A stretch of DNA of 64,000 bases from Streptomyces specialis (GCF_001493375.1 NZ_LN929755.1:1-64000); one strand, 5' to 3'; counted from the first letter of the stretch, positions 24,699 to 34,569 are shown. Notes: generated by a model from the sequence alone, not told the origin. Made by a program: numbers and translations.

Positions 24699-25919
24699 AT
24701 GAACGAGGCACTGAGCATCGGTCAGCGGATGCGCGCCGCACGCCTTCGGCTCGGGCTCACCCAGGCCGATGTCGCCGCCGGCCTCGGCTACACCCAGGGA
24801 TGGGTGTCCAAGGTCGAACAGGGGCTCATCGAACTGGACCGCACGAGCGTCATCAACGCCATCGCCGGTGTACTGCACATTCACCCCAACGAGCTGATCG
24901 ACCGCCCCTACGACGGCACCCCGGCGGCCAATCAATGGCAGGTGTCGGCGGCGTCGATCATAAGAGAGCTGCGCCGTTACGATCTGGCGCCGGTGTTCGA
25001 CGGGCCACCCCGGTCGGCCCAGGCCCTGTGGGCACAGACGGCGCGGCTCCACGAACTGCGCGACAACGCGCAGAACACGAGGATCCTGACCGCGTTGCCC
25101 GACCTGCTGCGCGAGGCCCGCGCCCTGGCGGAAGCCTCCTCGGGCCACGAACGCGAGGAGGCGTACGCGATCTACGCCATCGCCTGCAAGTTCGGCCACA
25201 CCGCGTCCCACGCCCTGGGACATCCGGAACTCGTCGCCATGACCTGCGAACGGGCGGCGTGGGCGGCCGAGCGGTCGGGCGACCTCCTGATGCCGGCGGT
25301 GGCCGACTGGATGCGGGTGTGGGACATGTGGGCCACCGCGGACTGGGCCGACGCCGTCGCCCTGTCGGACAAGGCGCTGCTGACCATCGAGCCCGAGTAC
25401 CGCCGGGGCGACCCGTTGGCCGTGCGGGTCTGGGGAGCCCTGCACCTCCGCGCCGCGGTCTCCGCCGCGCGCGGCGCACGCGAGGCGGAAGCCCGGCACC
25501 GCATCGCCCAGGCCCGCGAAGCCGCCGACCTGGCAGCGCGGCACACCCCCCGGTTCGACCGGCACAGCCTCACCTTCAGCGCCGCGAACGTCGCCATCCA
25601 CGGCGTCAGCGTGGAGCTGGAGATGAGCCACCAGGACGAGGCGCTGCGTCAGCACGAGCAGATGGACACGTCAGCGGTGCGGACACTGCCGAAATCCCGG
25701 CGCGGTCATTACCAACTCGACCTCGCGCGGGCCTACCTCTGGACAGGGCAGCGCGCACGCGCGCTGAGAGAACTGGAGAAGGCGGAGGCAACCGCCCCAC
25801 AGCTCATCCGGAACCACCCGATCGCACGAGCGACCCTGCGCACGATCCGAAACAGCGAACGACCGAGCACGTCCGAACAGCTCCGCCGGATGTCGGACCG
25901 CTTCCATTTGCACGACTGA
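24699..25919 (+). CDS. XRE-family HTH regulator with TPR-like C-terminus
   Basis: A 406-residue protein. Residues about 6-60 form a Cro/C1-type HTH (GQRMRAARLRLGLTQADVA, then GWVSKVEQG). The remainder is helical with TPR-like pairs (for example AREAADLAARHT and LARAYLWTGQRARALRELEKAE), as in Streptomyces regulators related to RRNPP-type sensors. ATG at 24699 with GGTGAGGTG upstream. A second gene of the same architecture follows at 26067. Regulated target and ligand unknown. Confidence 0.85.
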   Translation: MNEALSIGQRMRAARLRLGLTQADVAAGLGYTQGWVSKVEQGLIELDRTSVINAIAGVLHIHPNELIDRPYDGTPAANQWQVSAASIIRELRRYDLAPVFDGPPRSAQALWAQTARLHELRDNAQNTRILTALPDLLREARALAEASSGHEREEAYAIYAIACKFGHTASHALGHPELVAMTCERAAWAAERSGDLLMPAVADWMRVWDMWATADWADAVALSDKALLTIEPEYRRGDPLAVRVWGALHLRAAVSAARGAREAEARHRIAQAREAADLAARHTPRFDRHSLTFSAANVAIHGVSVELEMSHQDEALRQHEQMDTSAVRTLPKSRRGHYQLDLARAYLWTGQRARALRELEKAEATAPQLIRNHPIARATLRTIRNSERPSTSEQLRRMSDRFHLHD

Positions 25920-26004
25920 TTTCCCTTCCCTGACCCGCGCTTGTTCCTGTGATGCGCGCACAGCCGTCGTGCTCCTTCGGGGCCGGGGCAACGTGGGGTT
26001 GTCC

Positions 26005-26040
26005 GCTGTTCCGTCCCCGGGGGGAGGGGTACCGTCCTGA
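26005..26040 (+). promoter_or_regulatory. Promoter block shared with the first XRE-TPR gene
   Basis: gctgttcc and taccgtcctga, 25 bp apart start to start, repeat the block at 24575-24611. The spacing and GGGTAC-like second element loosely resemble SigB-type promoters. Confidence 0.4.
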
Positions 26041-26066
26041 ATGCCTAGTTCGGAACGGAGTTCAGC

Positions 26067-27269
26067 ATGCCTCACCCTGCTGACGAGCACACCGGGGCGC
26101 GCATCGCCGACTACCGGAAGCTCCGGCAGCTCACTCAAGCCGGCCTCGCGCAGCGGGCGTTTCTCGCTCGTGGCACCATCGCCAAGGTGGAAGCCGGGCT
26201 CTCCCCGGCCACGCCGACCATCGTCGCGGCTGTCGCCCGCGCGCTCGAAGTCGACATCGCCGTGCTCAACGGGCAGCCGTACATGGACGAGTTGCGGCAG
26301 GACCGGCTCGACCGCATGGTGGCCCCGCTGTCCGACGCGCTCGACATGTACGACCTGGGCCCGGACCCGGACATCACGCCGCGCCCGCTGGACGTGATCG
26401 CGGCCGACGTCGACGCGCTGTGCGCGCAGACGTGCGCCACCGAATACAAGGGCGTCGGCGACAAGTTGCCGGGCCTGCTCGGTGAACTGACCACCGCCGT
26501 GAGCCTGCTCGACGGCGCGGAGCGGCAGCGGGCGGCCGGGGCGCTGTCGTGGCTGTACTGGGTGGCGTACGAGTTCGCCTACCGCCTCGGCTACCACCAG
26601 CTCGCGGCCATCGCGCTGGAACGCATGGGCTGGATGGGCGAGCAGGCCCAGGACCCGCTGCTGCTCGCCACCCGGCTGACGAAGCGCTCCTCCATGCTGC
26701 TGCGCCGAGGCGAGAACGTCATGGCCCGCCGGGTCCTCGACCGCGGGCTGCACCTCGTCGGGCAGCACGACACCCCCAAGGGCGTCCCGGCCCTCGCGGT
26801 GGAGGGCAGCCTGCACCTGGCCGGGGCGATCGCGGCGGCGCAGGCGAAGGACAGCGACACCGTCGAGGGATACATGGAAGAGGCGAGGCGTACCGCGAGG
26901 GCGATCGGCCACGATGTCCCGCACGTCTACTGGGGGTCGTTCGGGCTGACGAACGTGCAGCACTTCGCGGTCGCCACGGCCGTCGAACTCGGCCGCCTGG
27001 GCGACGCGATGAAAGAGGCCAGGGACCTGCGCTTCCCGCCCCGGCATCCCAGGATGCGGGTCGGTCGCTACCACATCGAGATGGCGCGGGCCTACGCCCA
27101 GATGGGCCGCCACCCGCAGGCGGAGAAGGCGCTGCACCGGGCTCGGGAGGTGGCGCCGCAGCAGGCGCGCTATCACCCGCTGATGCGCGAGACCATCGGC
27201 GTACTGGTGCGCCGTCAGAGGCGGGCCCCCCAGGGGCTTTCGGCTCTGGCGGCCTGGGTGGGCATGTAG
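26067..27269 (+). CDS. XRE-family HTH regulator with TPR-like C-terminus
   Basis: A 400-residue paralogue-type regulator: N-terminal HTH (RIADYRKLRQLTQAGLAQRA, then IAKVEAGL) and a helical repeat region ending in MARAYAQMGRHPQAEKALHRA. Sequence similarity to the gene at 24699 is mainly architectural. Separated by 147 bp with its own copy of the shared promoter block, so the two are probably not one transcript. Function unknown; possibly senses a peptide or metabolite. Confidence 0.85.
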   Translation: MPHPADEHTGARIADYRKLRQLTQAGLAQRAFLARGTIAKVEAGLSPATPTIVAAVARALEVDIAVLNGQPYMDELRQDRLDRMVAPLSDALDMYDLGPDPDITPRPLDVIAADVDALCAQTCATEYKGVGDKLPGLLGELTTAVSLLDGAERQRAAGALSWLYWVAYEFAYRLGYHQLAAIALERMGWMGEQAQDPLLLATRLTKRSSMLLRRGENVMARRVLDRGLHLVGQHDTPKGVPALAVEGSLHLAGAIAAAQAKDSDTVEGYMEEARRTARAIGHDVPHVYWGSFGLTNVQHFAVATAVELGRLGDAMKEARDLRFPPRHPRMRVGRYHIEMARAYAQMGRHPQAEKALHRAREVAPQQARYHPLMRETIGVLVRRQRRAPQGLSALAAWVGM

Positions 27270-27374
27270 CGCGAGGCGCCGCCGGGAATGTTCCCGATGC
27301 GAGAACACCAGCGGCCTTGCCCTCCGCCAGTCTGGTGACTGTCAGTGCACGACAGCTCACTGGAGAGCAGGGAT

Positions 27375-27847
<473 letters not shown>

Positions 27848-28123
27848 CTGACAACCCCGGGACGGAAGGCGGCCGTCCGACCGGTAACCGGACACGCCGC
27901 GAGGGGACCCGGCCGCCCACCGCTGCCAACCGGCGGCCGGGACCCCGCCATGGTCAAGGAGACGGGACGGCGTTCGCACCCGCGAGTGGTTTGAAACGCT
28001 CTTCGTATCGCGCGATCAAGCCTCTCGTTGTGCGGGTCAGAGCGGGAACGTCCGACTCAACAGCCGTCGATGCAGGCGGAGTTGGCGTATCCCTGGGCCG
28101 CTGCGGAAGAGAGGGACACCGCG

Positions 28124-29299
28124 ATGTCCGAGACAGAAGAATTCCTCACCCATGCCGCGGTGCAAGGGGTGGTCCATTACCCGGCGGCCCGCATCCATCG
28201 GCTGACGAACGGGCATCCGATCCAGCGCATGTCCGGACCCGACGGGCACCCGGGCTGGCTGGTCACCGGATACAGCACCGCGCGCGCCGTACTCGCCCAC
28301 CCCCACCTCAGCTCCCGGGCCGAGCTGCGAACCCCGCCGGAGCCGGCCGGGCCGCCCGGCATGTTCGCTCTCCACGACGGCGCCGAGCACCTGCGCTACC
28401 GGCGTCTGCTCACGGGCCAGTTCACCGTGCGGCGGATGCGCGCACTGACCGAGTGGATCGCGCGGGTCACCGAGGAGCACGCCGACCGCATGCGGCAGGC
28501 CGGCCCCCCGGCCGACCTCCTGGAACACTTCGCCCTGCCCATCCCGGCCCTGGTGATCAGCGAGTTGCTCGGCGTCCCCGCCGCCGAGCGGGAGACCTTC
28601 CGCCACGACGCCACCATCTGGGACGACGGTACGACCTCCGCCGACGGGCGCGCCGCCGCGTTCCGCCGGCTGTCCCGCTACCTGGGCGAACTGGTGGTGA
28701 GGAAGCGGGCGGAACCGCGCGACGACCTGCTCAGCGGACTGGTGCACCACGAAGCCCGGCTCACCGACGAGGAGTTGACCTCCCTCGCCTTCCTGCTGCT
28801 GATCGCCGGCCGCGAGACGACCGCCCACCAACTCGGCCTCGGCGTCTACACGCTGCTGACCAACCCCCCACAACTCGCCGCGCTGCGCGCGGACCCCGGG
28901 CTGATCGGCCCGGCCGTCGAGGAACTCCTGCGCTGCGTGAGCGTCGTGCGGCACGGACCGGTGCGCACCGCCCTGGAGGACATCGAGATCGACGGCCACA
29001 CGATCCGGGCCGGCGAAACGGTGACCGTCAGCCTCGCCGCCGTGAACACCGACCCCGGCCGCTTCGACCGGGCGGACCTGCTCGACATCACCCGGCCCCG
29101 CACCACGTCCCACCTGGCGTTCGGCCACGGCGCGCACCAATGCCTGGGCCAGCAACTGGCCCGCGTCGAGCTGCGGCAGATGCTCTCCACGCTCCTGGCC
29201 CACTTCCCCCACCTGCGCCTGGCCGTCCCCGCCGACGACATCACCCTGGCCTACGGCACCCTCACCTGCCGCGCCCTCGAACTCCCCGTCACCTGGTGA
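28124..29299 (+). CDS. Cytochrome P450
   Basis: A 391-residue class I bacterial P450. I-helix LLLIAGRETTAHQ (AGRETT in place of the more usual AGHETT), EELLRCVSV with the ExxR pair (about residue 266) and heme loop FGHGAHQCLGQQLAR (Cys near residue 339). Monooxygenase needing ferredoxin partners, none of which is encoded nearby. ATG at 28124 with GAGAGGGAC upstream. Solitary; substrate not predictable, possibly secondary metabolism. Confidence 0.93.
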   Translation: MSETEEFLTHAAVQGVVHYPAARIHRLTNGHPIQRMSGPDGHPGWLVTGYSTARAVLAHPHLSSRAELRTPPEPAGPPGMFALHDGAEHLRYRRLLTGQFTVRRMRALTEWIARVTEEHADRMRQAGPPADLLEHFALPIPALVISELLGVPAAERETFRHDATIWDDGTTSADGRAAAFRRLSRYLGELVVRKRAEPRDDLLSGLVHHEARLTDEELTSLAFLLLIAGRETTAHQLGLGVYTLLTNPPQLAALRADPGLIGPAVEELLRCVSVVRHGPVRTALEDIEIDGHTIRAGETVTVSLAAVNTDPGRFDRADLLDITRPRTTSHLAFGHGAHQCLGQQLARVELRQMLSTLLAHFPHLRLAVPADDITLAYGTLTCRALELPVTW

Positions 29300-29307
29300 C
29301 GGGGAGT
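29281..29307 (+). terminator. Hairpin terminator overlapping the P450 stop
   Basis: actccccgtcacc and ggtgacggggagt form a perfect 13-bp stem around a single base. The 3' arm contains the P450 TGA. Confidence 0.6.
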
Positions 29308-29595
29308 CCGGGAGAACAGGCATGTGGTCAGGGCAGGTTGCGGGCCAGGTTGGCGCCTTCGCCCTTCCCGGAAGGGGCCTCCCCAACACTTCCCCATGCT
29401 CGTCGGTGGTCTGCCCAGGTAGGGGCCGCACCGGAAGCACCGTCATCGGCCGCGCGGCAGACCAACAGGCTGGGGGCAGTTCACGCGGTTTCCTGTCCCG
29501 TCAACCGTGATCGCTTGACCCATGCGCCCGGCCCTCGGGAGCATCAGCACAGGGTGCGGGGTACTGGCAACGGCATGGGAGAGGGAACCCAGACC

Positions 29596-29787
29596 ATGAA
29601 GGTCACCAAGCTGGTCAGCACATGCGATATCAAGGACTGCCCGACGATCTACGCAACGGATCGCGGCACCCTCCTGGTACAGGGTGAGACGCCGACGAAC
29701 CACGGGCTTCGGATTCCCGCTCACGAGAGCCTGGTCGAAATTCCGATGGAACTGATCCAGAAGGCCATCCGTGACAACCTCGTCTAA
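29596..29787 (+). CDS. Small Cys-containing protein upstream of DUF6879 gene
   Basis: A 63-residue protein with a conserved-looking STCDIKDCPTIYAT motif (two Cys five residues apart), a GTLLVQG strand and an acidic/aliphatic C-terminus. ATG at 29596 preceded by GAGAGGGAA. It overlaps the next start by 17 bp, and in actinomycetes such peptides regularly precede DUF6879 genes. Function unknown; the Cys pair may bind metal. Confidence 0.7.
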   Translation: MKVTKLVSTCDIKDCPTIYATDRGTLLVQGETPTNHGLRIPAHESLVEIPMELIQKAIRDNLV

Positions 29788-30295
29788 AACCCTCGGCGAC
29801 CTGTTCGACTCGTTCAAGCGTGAGGCATTTCGCCTGGAGACCCTGGACGACTACAGCAAGTCCGGGAACGTCGACGCTTATCGCGCATTCCTGGCCGGGG
29901 AGCCGCAGCCGGACGACTACAACGAAGGCTGGGTGGAGGAACTCCGCTCCCATACCGAGAAGGGGAGGCGCATTTACCGGGTGCACATACTGTCGCGCCC
30001 ACTCACAGAATATCTTAGCTTCGAGCTGGGATGGGGCTACTGGAAAAATATGACAGGGGGTGAGGAGTTCTTCATCCTTGACACCACCGGTAAGCCCAAC
30101 CCGCTGGAGAACGTCCCGGACTTCTGGTTCTTCGACTCCGAGTCCGTGGCCGTGATGCACTACGACGAGGCCGGCAAGTACCTCGGCTCGGAAGTACTGC
30201 GGCCGGAAAAGGCGACTGAATTCACCAGGTTCCGTGACACGGCACTCGCGCACGCGGAACCGTTCACCGAATGGTGGGCCAAGCACGGAGCGTGA
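29771..30295 (+). CDS. DUF6879 family protein
   Basis: A 174-residue soluble protein with LGDLFDSFKREAFRLETLD, GRRIYRVHILSRPLTEYL and WFFDSESVAVMHYD, the core of the DUF6879 family found throughout Streptomyces beside XRE-DUF5753 regulators. GTG at 29771 lies within the preceding small gene, and its TGA overlaps the GTG of the regulator (GTGA at 30292-30295), so all three are translationally coupled. Role unknown; possibly a toxin-like or effector partner of the regulator. Confidence 0.8.
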   Translation: MTTSSKTLGDLFDSFKREAFRLETLDDYSKSGNVDAYRAFLAGEPQPDDYNEGWVEELRSHTEKGRRIYRVHILSRPLTEYLSFELGWGYWKNMTGGEEFFILDTTGKPNPLENVPDFWFFDSESVAVMHYDEAGKYLGSEVLRPEKATEFTRFRDTALAHAEPFTEWWAKHGA

Positions 30296-31122
30296 ACAGG
30301 GCACAGCTTGGGGCCGCGCTGCGGGCGCTGCGAGTGGCATCCGAAAAGGAAGCCAAGGCGGTGGCCCGCAGCGCTCTCATGTCTCCGTCCAAACTGTCCA
30401 AGATCGAAAATGCGAAGCTGGCGCCCAGCGCGACGGACGTAGAGCGCATCCTGACCGCAATTGGCGTCTCGGACGAGGTCAAGGCGGAGTACACGGAGGC
30501 CGCACGCGCGTCAGCGACGGAGGCGACAGCATGGCGTCTGCTCAAGCGCATGGGGGTGCACAAGGGCCAGCAGGCCGCCCAGGCCTTGGAAGCCCAGATG
30601 TCAACACTGCGACTGTTTCAGCCCGCACTAGTTCCGGGACTTCTCCAGACCCCCGAGTACATCCGGGCGATTCTGCGACGCCATGATCTCAGTGAGGACG
30701 CACTTAACCGAACAGTCAATGGCCGACTTGAACGGCAAGAAGTTCTCTACGACAACACAAAATCACTGCGGTTCATCATCACGGAACCAGTTCTGCGCTG
30801 GCGCATCGTGCCACCTCAGATGATGGCTGCACAGCTCGACCGTGTCGCTTCCCTTTCACGACTCTCCCATGTGGATATCCGTGTAGTTCCCCTGGAGGCT
30901 CAGCAACAGGACATCGCCAACCATGCGTTCGTCATCCGCGACGATCGCATGGTGACCGTGGAAACAGTTCACGCCGAGGTCGTCGTCACTGATCCACGAG
31001 ACGTGGATCTTTACGTTGACAAGTTCGAAGGTTTTCACCGGGCAGCCCTGGTCGGCGAAGACATGCGGAATCTCATCGAAGACATCCGCGACAACTTCTT
31101 GCAGGAACAGGAAACAGGCTAG
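30292..31122 (+). CDS. XRE-family regulator with DUF5753 domain (Scr1-like)
   Basis: A 276-residue protein: HTH (LGAALRALRVASEKEAKAVA, then SPSKLSKIENAKLAP) and DUF5753 (FQPALVPGLLQTPEYIRAIL, then ITEPVLRW and VRVVPLEAQ-type strand). Scr1-like proteins are described as antitoxin-like regulators paired with small partners. Codon use is less GC-biased than its neighbours, suggesting acquired DNA. Coupled to the DUF6879 gene by GTGA overlap. Confidence 0.87.
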   Translation: MNRAQLGAALRALRVASEKEAKAVARSALMSPSKLSKIENAKLAPSATDVERILTAIGVSDEVKAEYTEAARASATEATAWRLLKRMGVHKGQQAAQALEAQMSTLRLFQPALVPGLLQTPEYIRAILRRHDLSEDALNRTVNGRLERQEVLYDNTKSLRFIITEPVLRWRIVPPQMMAAQLDRVASLSRLSHVDIRVVPLEAQQQDIANHAFVIRDDRMVTVETVHAEVVVTDPRDVDLYVDKFEGFHRAALVGEDMRNLIEDIRDNFLQEQETG

Positions 31123-31269
31123 AAGCTCAGCCACAGCTCGCGGAACATGGAGACCACGGTGAGGGACAGCGGGGCTCACAGAGCCGAAGCGGCTGATCAC
31201 ATGGACAGCGGTGACGCCCACCAGTTCCTGTCCCGGCACGCACTCCACAGCAGCAGGAGGCGACACAGC

Positions 31270-31752
31270 ATGAGCACAGCAGTCCAGACGCGGATCCGCG
31301 ATCCGCGCATCATCCTCAACGCGGCACAAGGCCGTGTCCCGCATCTGGTCACGGACGTGGGCGTGCCCGACCTGTGGGAGCGCGAGGTGGCGCTTCTGCT
31401 CCGGGACAGCGTGGCCGTCCGCAGTCTGGCCGAGCGCATCCTCGGCCAGGGCATCGCGTACCTGATCACCGCCATGGAGAATCCCGGAGTGGACATGGGC
31501 GTGGGGTACACCGTGGACATCGGTGTCCATCAGCTCATCCTCGACACGCCGCTGTACTTCGCCCTGTGCGAGGAGTACAACGGCGGGCGGTACAAGCATC
31601 ACGCCCCGCTGATCGAGCGTCGCAGGGACGGCACGGTGACGCGCACGGCCGAACTGCTGCGCGGGAACGGGTTCGCCGTGGATGACGAGCTGTGGGAGGT
31701 GGACGCGTCCGACTGCTCACCGTGTGACAGCAAGGTCCCCGACAGCCACTGA
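31270..31752 (+). CDS. Conserved Streptomyces protein, glycine-rich-domain-protein-like
   Basis: A 160-residue protein. YTVDIGVHQLILDTPLYFALCEEY followed by GGRYKHHAP (written here in parts) resembles the conserved His-x-LILHT and GRYIHH core of GRDP-like proteins seen in many Streptomyces next to regulators and methyltransferases. ATG at 31270. It lies 148 bp after the XRE gene and 90 bp before a methyltransferase, all rightward. Biochemical function unknown. Confidence 0.65.
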   Translation: MSTAVQTRIRDPRIILNAAQGRVPHLVTDVGVPDLWEREVALLLRDSVAVRSLAERILGQGIAYLITAMENPGVDMGVGYTVDIGVHQLILDTPLYFALCEEYNGGRYKHHAPLIERRRDGTVTRTAELLRGNGFAVDDELWEVDASDCSPCDSKVPDSH

Positions 31753-31842
31753 CATGGGACCGGCACGCCCCTGTCCCGCCCCCAGCTCCGCGCGAGGGGC
31801 GGGGCACCCGCCGGCCCACTTCGACACAGAGGAAGCCCTCCG

Positions 31843-32505
31843 TTGCCCGCACGACACAACATCGACAGCGAACGTGAACTCTGGGACGCCTTCGCGGAGA
31901 GCAGCAGAGAAAAGGTGTTCGACTCCGATCCCGTTTTCTGCTGGACGCAGTACGCCGGGCACGGGCCCGGTCCCGAAGTGCTGGGCGATCCGGCAAGCTC
32001 CCTGGAACTCGGATGCGGCACCGGGCGGGCACTCGCTCATCTCGTGCGGCAAGGCGTGAAGGGAACGGGCGTCGACCTCTCACCCGTCATGGTCGCGAAC
32101 ATCACTGAGCGGTGGGGGCCGTTGGGAGCACGGTTCGTGTGCGCCGAGGTGCTGGAGCACCTGAGCACCGAGACGGAGACTTACGACGCCGTTTATTCGA
32201 TCTTCGGGGCGGTGTGGTTCACCGATCCGGCGAGGCTACTTCCTTTGATCGCCGCGCGATTGAATCCCGGTGGCGTGCTCGCGTTCTCGCAGCCCCCGGC
32301 CATCCCGGGCGCGTACGGCCCACAGGGCATGTACAAGGGGGGATTCGCGGGCAAGGCCATGTACACCTACCGGTACAGCTACACGCCCCGGAAGTGGCAA
32401 AGCCTCCTGCTCAAGGCCGGATTCGCGGAAGCCGACGTACAGATCCTGGAGGCTCCGCGGCAGGATCACATCGGCACTCTGCTCGCCCGTGCGGTGGTGC
32501 CCTGA
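31843..32505 (+). CDS. SAM-dependent methyltransferase, class I
   Basis: A 220-residue methyltransferase starting at a TTG (31843) that has GAGGAAG at good spacing. LELGCGTGRALAHL is motif I, GVDLSPVMV motif II, YDAVYSIFGAVWFTD motif IV region and LNPGGVLAFSQP motif V. The N-terminus (HNIDSERELWDAFA) is shared by Streptomyces methyltransferases that accompany DUF5753-type loci. Substrate unknown. Confidence 0.85.
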   Translation: MPARHNIDSERELWDAFAESSREKVFDSDPVFCWTQYAGHGPGPEVLGDPASSLELGCGTGRALAHLVRQGVKGTGVDLSPVMVANITERWGPLGARFVCAEVLEHLSTETETYDAVYSIFGAVWFTDPARLLPLIAARLNPGGVLAFSQPPAIPGAYGPQGMYKGGFAGKAMYTYRYSYTPRKWQSLLLKAGFAEADVQILEAPRQDHIGTLLARAVVP

Positions 32506-32528
32506 AGTACGGCCCGAGCACAGCGACA

Positions 32529-32563
32529 AGACCCCGCCCCGGTCCGTACCGGGACGGGGGTCT
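32529..32563. terminator. Hairpin terminator
   Basis: agaccccgccccggt pairs with the following accgggacgggggtct, with one bulge, between convergent methyltransferase and acyl-CoA dehydrogenase genes. Confidence 0.65.
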
Positions 32564-32576
32564 CGCCCTGTGTGGC

Positions 32577-33731
32577 CTATGGGAGGTTGCGGGCCATGAC
32601 GATGCGCTGGACCTGGTTGGTGCCTTCGTAGATCTGGGTGATCTTGGCGTCGCGCATCATGCGTTCGACCGGGTAGTCACGGGTGTAGCCGTAGCCGCCG
32701 AGCAACTGGACCGCGTCGGTGGTGATCTCCATCGCCACGTCCGACGCGTAGCACTTGGCCGCCGCGCCGAAGAACGTCAGGTCACCGTCCTCGCGCTGGG
32801 ACTTCGCCGCCGCCGCGTACGTCAGCTGCCGTGCCGCCTCCAGCTTCATCGCCATGTCCGCGATCATGAACTGGATCCCCTGGAAGTCCCCCACCGGCTT
32901 GCCGAACTGCCTGCGCTCACGCACATACCCCTTGGCGTAGTCCAGCGCGCCCTGCGCGATGCCCAGCGCCTGCGCGGCGATCGTGATCCTGGTGTGGTCC
33001 AGCGTCCGCATCGCGGTGGCGAACCCCGTGCCCTCCGCGCCGATCATCCGGTCCGCCGGCACACGCACCTGGTCCAGGTACACCTCACGCGTCGGAGAGC
33101 CCTTGATGCCCAGCTTCTTCTCCGGCGCCCCGAACGACACGCCCTCGTCCGACTTCTCCACCACGAACGCCGAGATCCCGCCCCGGGTCCGCTTGTCCGG
33201 GCCGGTCACCGCCATCACGGTGTAGTACTCCGACACGCCCGCGTTGGTGATCCACCGCTTCACGCCGTTCAGCACGTAGTGGTCGCCGTCGCGGACCGCG
33301 CGGGTCTTCATCCCGCCCGCGTCCGAGCCGGCGTCCGGCTCCGACAGGCAGTACGAGAACATCGCCCCGCCCGCCGCCAGCGGCGCCAGGTACTTCGCCT
33401 TCAGCTCCGGCGACCCCGACAGGATCACCGGCATCGACCCCAGCTTGTTCACCGCCGGGATCAGCGAGGACGACGCGCACACCCGCGCGACCTCCTCGAT
33501 CACGATCACCGTCGCCAGCGCGTCCGCCCCCGCACCCCCGAACTCCTCCGGCACATGCACCGCGTGCAGATCAGCCGCCACCAGCGCGTCCAGCGCCTCC
33601 TGAGGGAAACGCCCCTCCTCGTCCACCTCCGCCGCGAACGGAGCGATCTTCGCCTCCGCCAGCGCACGGACCGACTCCCGGAGCAACTCATGCTCCTCAG
33701 CCGGACGGAAGAGGTCGAATTCCTGGTTCAT
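32577..33731 (-). CDS. Acyl-CoA dehydrogenase
   Basis: A 384-residue flavoenzyme with the family order: N-terminal helices (LRESVRALAEAKIAPFA), CLSEPDAGSDAG (FAD/acyl-CoA signature 1), WITNAGVSEYYTVMA, RRQFGKPVGDFQGIQFMIADM and the C-terminal QLLGGYGYTRDYPVERMMRD with IYEGTNQVQR (catalytic Glu region). Oxidises acyl-CoA to enoyl-CoA, electrons going to ETF. The ATG at 33731 has CGGAG upstream. Divergent from a TetR regulator across a 12-bp inverted operator. Confidence 0.93.
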   Translation of the reverse strand: MNQEFDLFRPAEEHELLRESVRALAEAKIAPFAAEVDEEGRFPQEALDALVAADLHAVHVPEEFGGAGADALATVIVIEEVARVCASSSLIPAVNKLGSMPVILSGSPELKAKYLAPLAAGGAMFSYCLSEPDAGSDAGGMKTRAVRDGDHYVLNGVKRWITNAGVSEYYTVMAVTGPDKRTRGGISAFVVEKSDEGVSFGAPEKKLGIKGSPTREVYLDQVRVPADRMIGAEGTGFATAMRTLDHTRITIAAQALGIAQGALDYAKGYVRERRQFGKPVGDFQGIQFMIADMAMKLEAARQLTYAAAAKSQREDGDLTFFGAAAKCYASDVAMEITTDAVQLLGGYGYTRDYPVERMMRDAKITQIYEGTNQVQRIVMARNLP

Positions 33732-33768
33732 GCGAGGCTCCGGGGCGACGAGGGTATACAAGGCATGG

Positions 33769-33808
33769 ATGGCACTCAGTACCCCCGATTATGCACACTG
33801 AGTGCCAT
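33769..33808. promoter_or_regulatory. TetR operator in divergent acd-tetR promoter
   Basis: atggcactcagt (33769-33780) and actgagtgccat (33797-33808) are perfect 12-bp inverted arms with a 16-base spacer. A related gcactcggtgcc occurs before the hydroxyacyl-CoA dehydrogenase (34585-34596), so one regulator probably controls all three genes. Confidence 0.65.
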
Positions 33809-33837
33809 CGTGTCATTCCCGGTGTTATGTTCCCCCC

Positions 33838-34569
33838 ATGAGCGACACGCGCGGCCGGAGACAGGAGACGGGGAACGGGGCGCCGAAGCCGCCGATGCGG
33901 GAGGCCATCGTCGAGGCGGCGTTCGAGCTCTTCCTCTCGCGCGGGTTCGAGCAGACCACCATCGACGACATCGTCACCCTCGCGGGGGTCGGCCGGCGGT
34001 CCTTCTTCCGTTACTTCCCCGCCAAGGAGACCGTGGTCTTCCCCGACCACGAGCGGTGCCTGGCCGACATGACCCGCCTGCTCGGCATCGACCCGGACGA
34101 GGGCGCGCCGGTGGACCGGGTCTGCGACGCGGCCCGTCTGGTGCTGCGGATGTACGCCGAGAACCCGGACTTCTCCGTGCGGCGTTACCGGCTGACCAAG
34201 CAGGTCCCCGGGCTGCGGGCGCACGAGCTGTCCGTGGTGTGGCGGTACGAGCGCATGCTCGCCGAATACCTGCGGGCCCGCTTCGCCAACCGGCCCGACG
34301 GCGCGCTGCGGGCCGATGTCGTGGCGGCGGCCGTGGTCGCGGCGCACAACAACGCGCTGCGCTCGTGGCTGCGTTCGGGCGCCACGGTGGACGCGACCGC
34401 CGCCATGGACGAGGCGCTGGCGTTCGTGCGGGAGTCGTTCGGCTGCGCCGAGGCGCCCGATGACGTGGTGGTCGTGGTCTCGCGGCGCGGGGTGCCGATG
34501 TGGCGGGTGGTGCAGGAGATCGAGAGCGCCACCGCGGCCGGGAGCGGGAGCCCCCCGGAAGGGAACTGA
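33838..34569 (+). CDS. TetR-family transcriptional regulator
   Basis: A 243-residue regulator. Residues about 20-65 form the TetR HTH (AAFELFLSRGFEQTTIDDI, then GRRSFFRYFPAKETVV), followed by a helical ligand domain. ATG at 33838. Flanked by acyl-CoA dehydrogenase (divergent) and 3-hydroxyacyl-CoA dehydrogenase (same strand), with matching operators, so it likely represses a short beta-oxidation module in response to an acyl-CoA. Confidence 0.9.
   Translation: MSDTRGRRQETGNGAPKPPMREAIVEAAFELFLSRGFEQTTIDDIVTLAGVGRRSFFRYFPAKETVVFPDHERCLADMTRLLGIDPDEGAPVDRVCDAARLVLRMYAENPDFSVRRYRLTKQVPGLRAHELSVVWRYERMLAEYLRARFANRPDGALRADVVAAAVVAAHNNALRSWLRSGATVDATAAMDEALAFVRESFGCAEAPDDVVVVVSRRGVPMWRVVQEIESATAAGSGSPPEGN

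Noticed and set aside
29300..29595. Short frames and a TTGACC at 29515 before the Cys-peptide gene
   Set aside because: No -10 at a suitable distance, and no frame with Streptomyces-like codon bias or homology.
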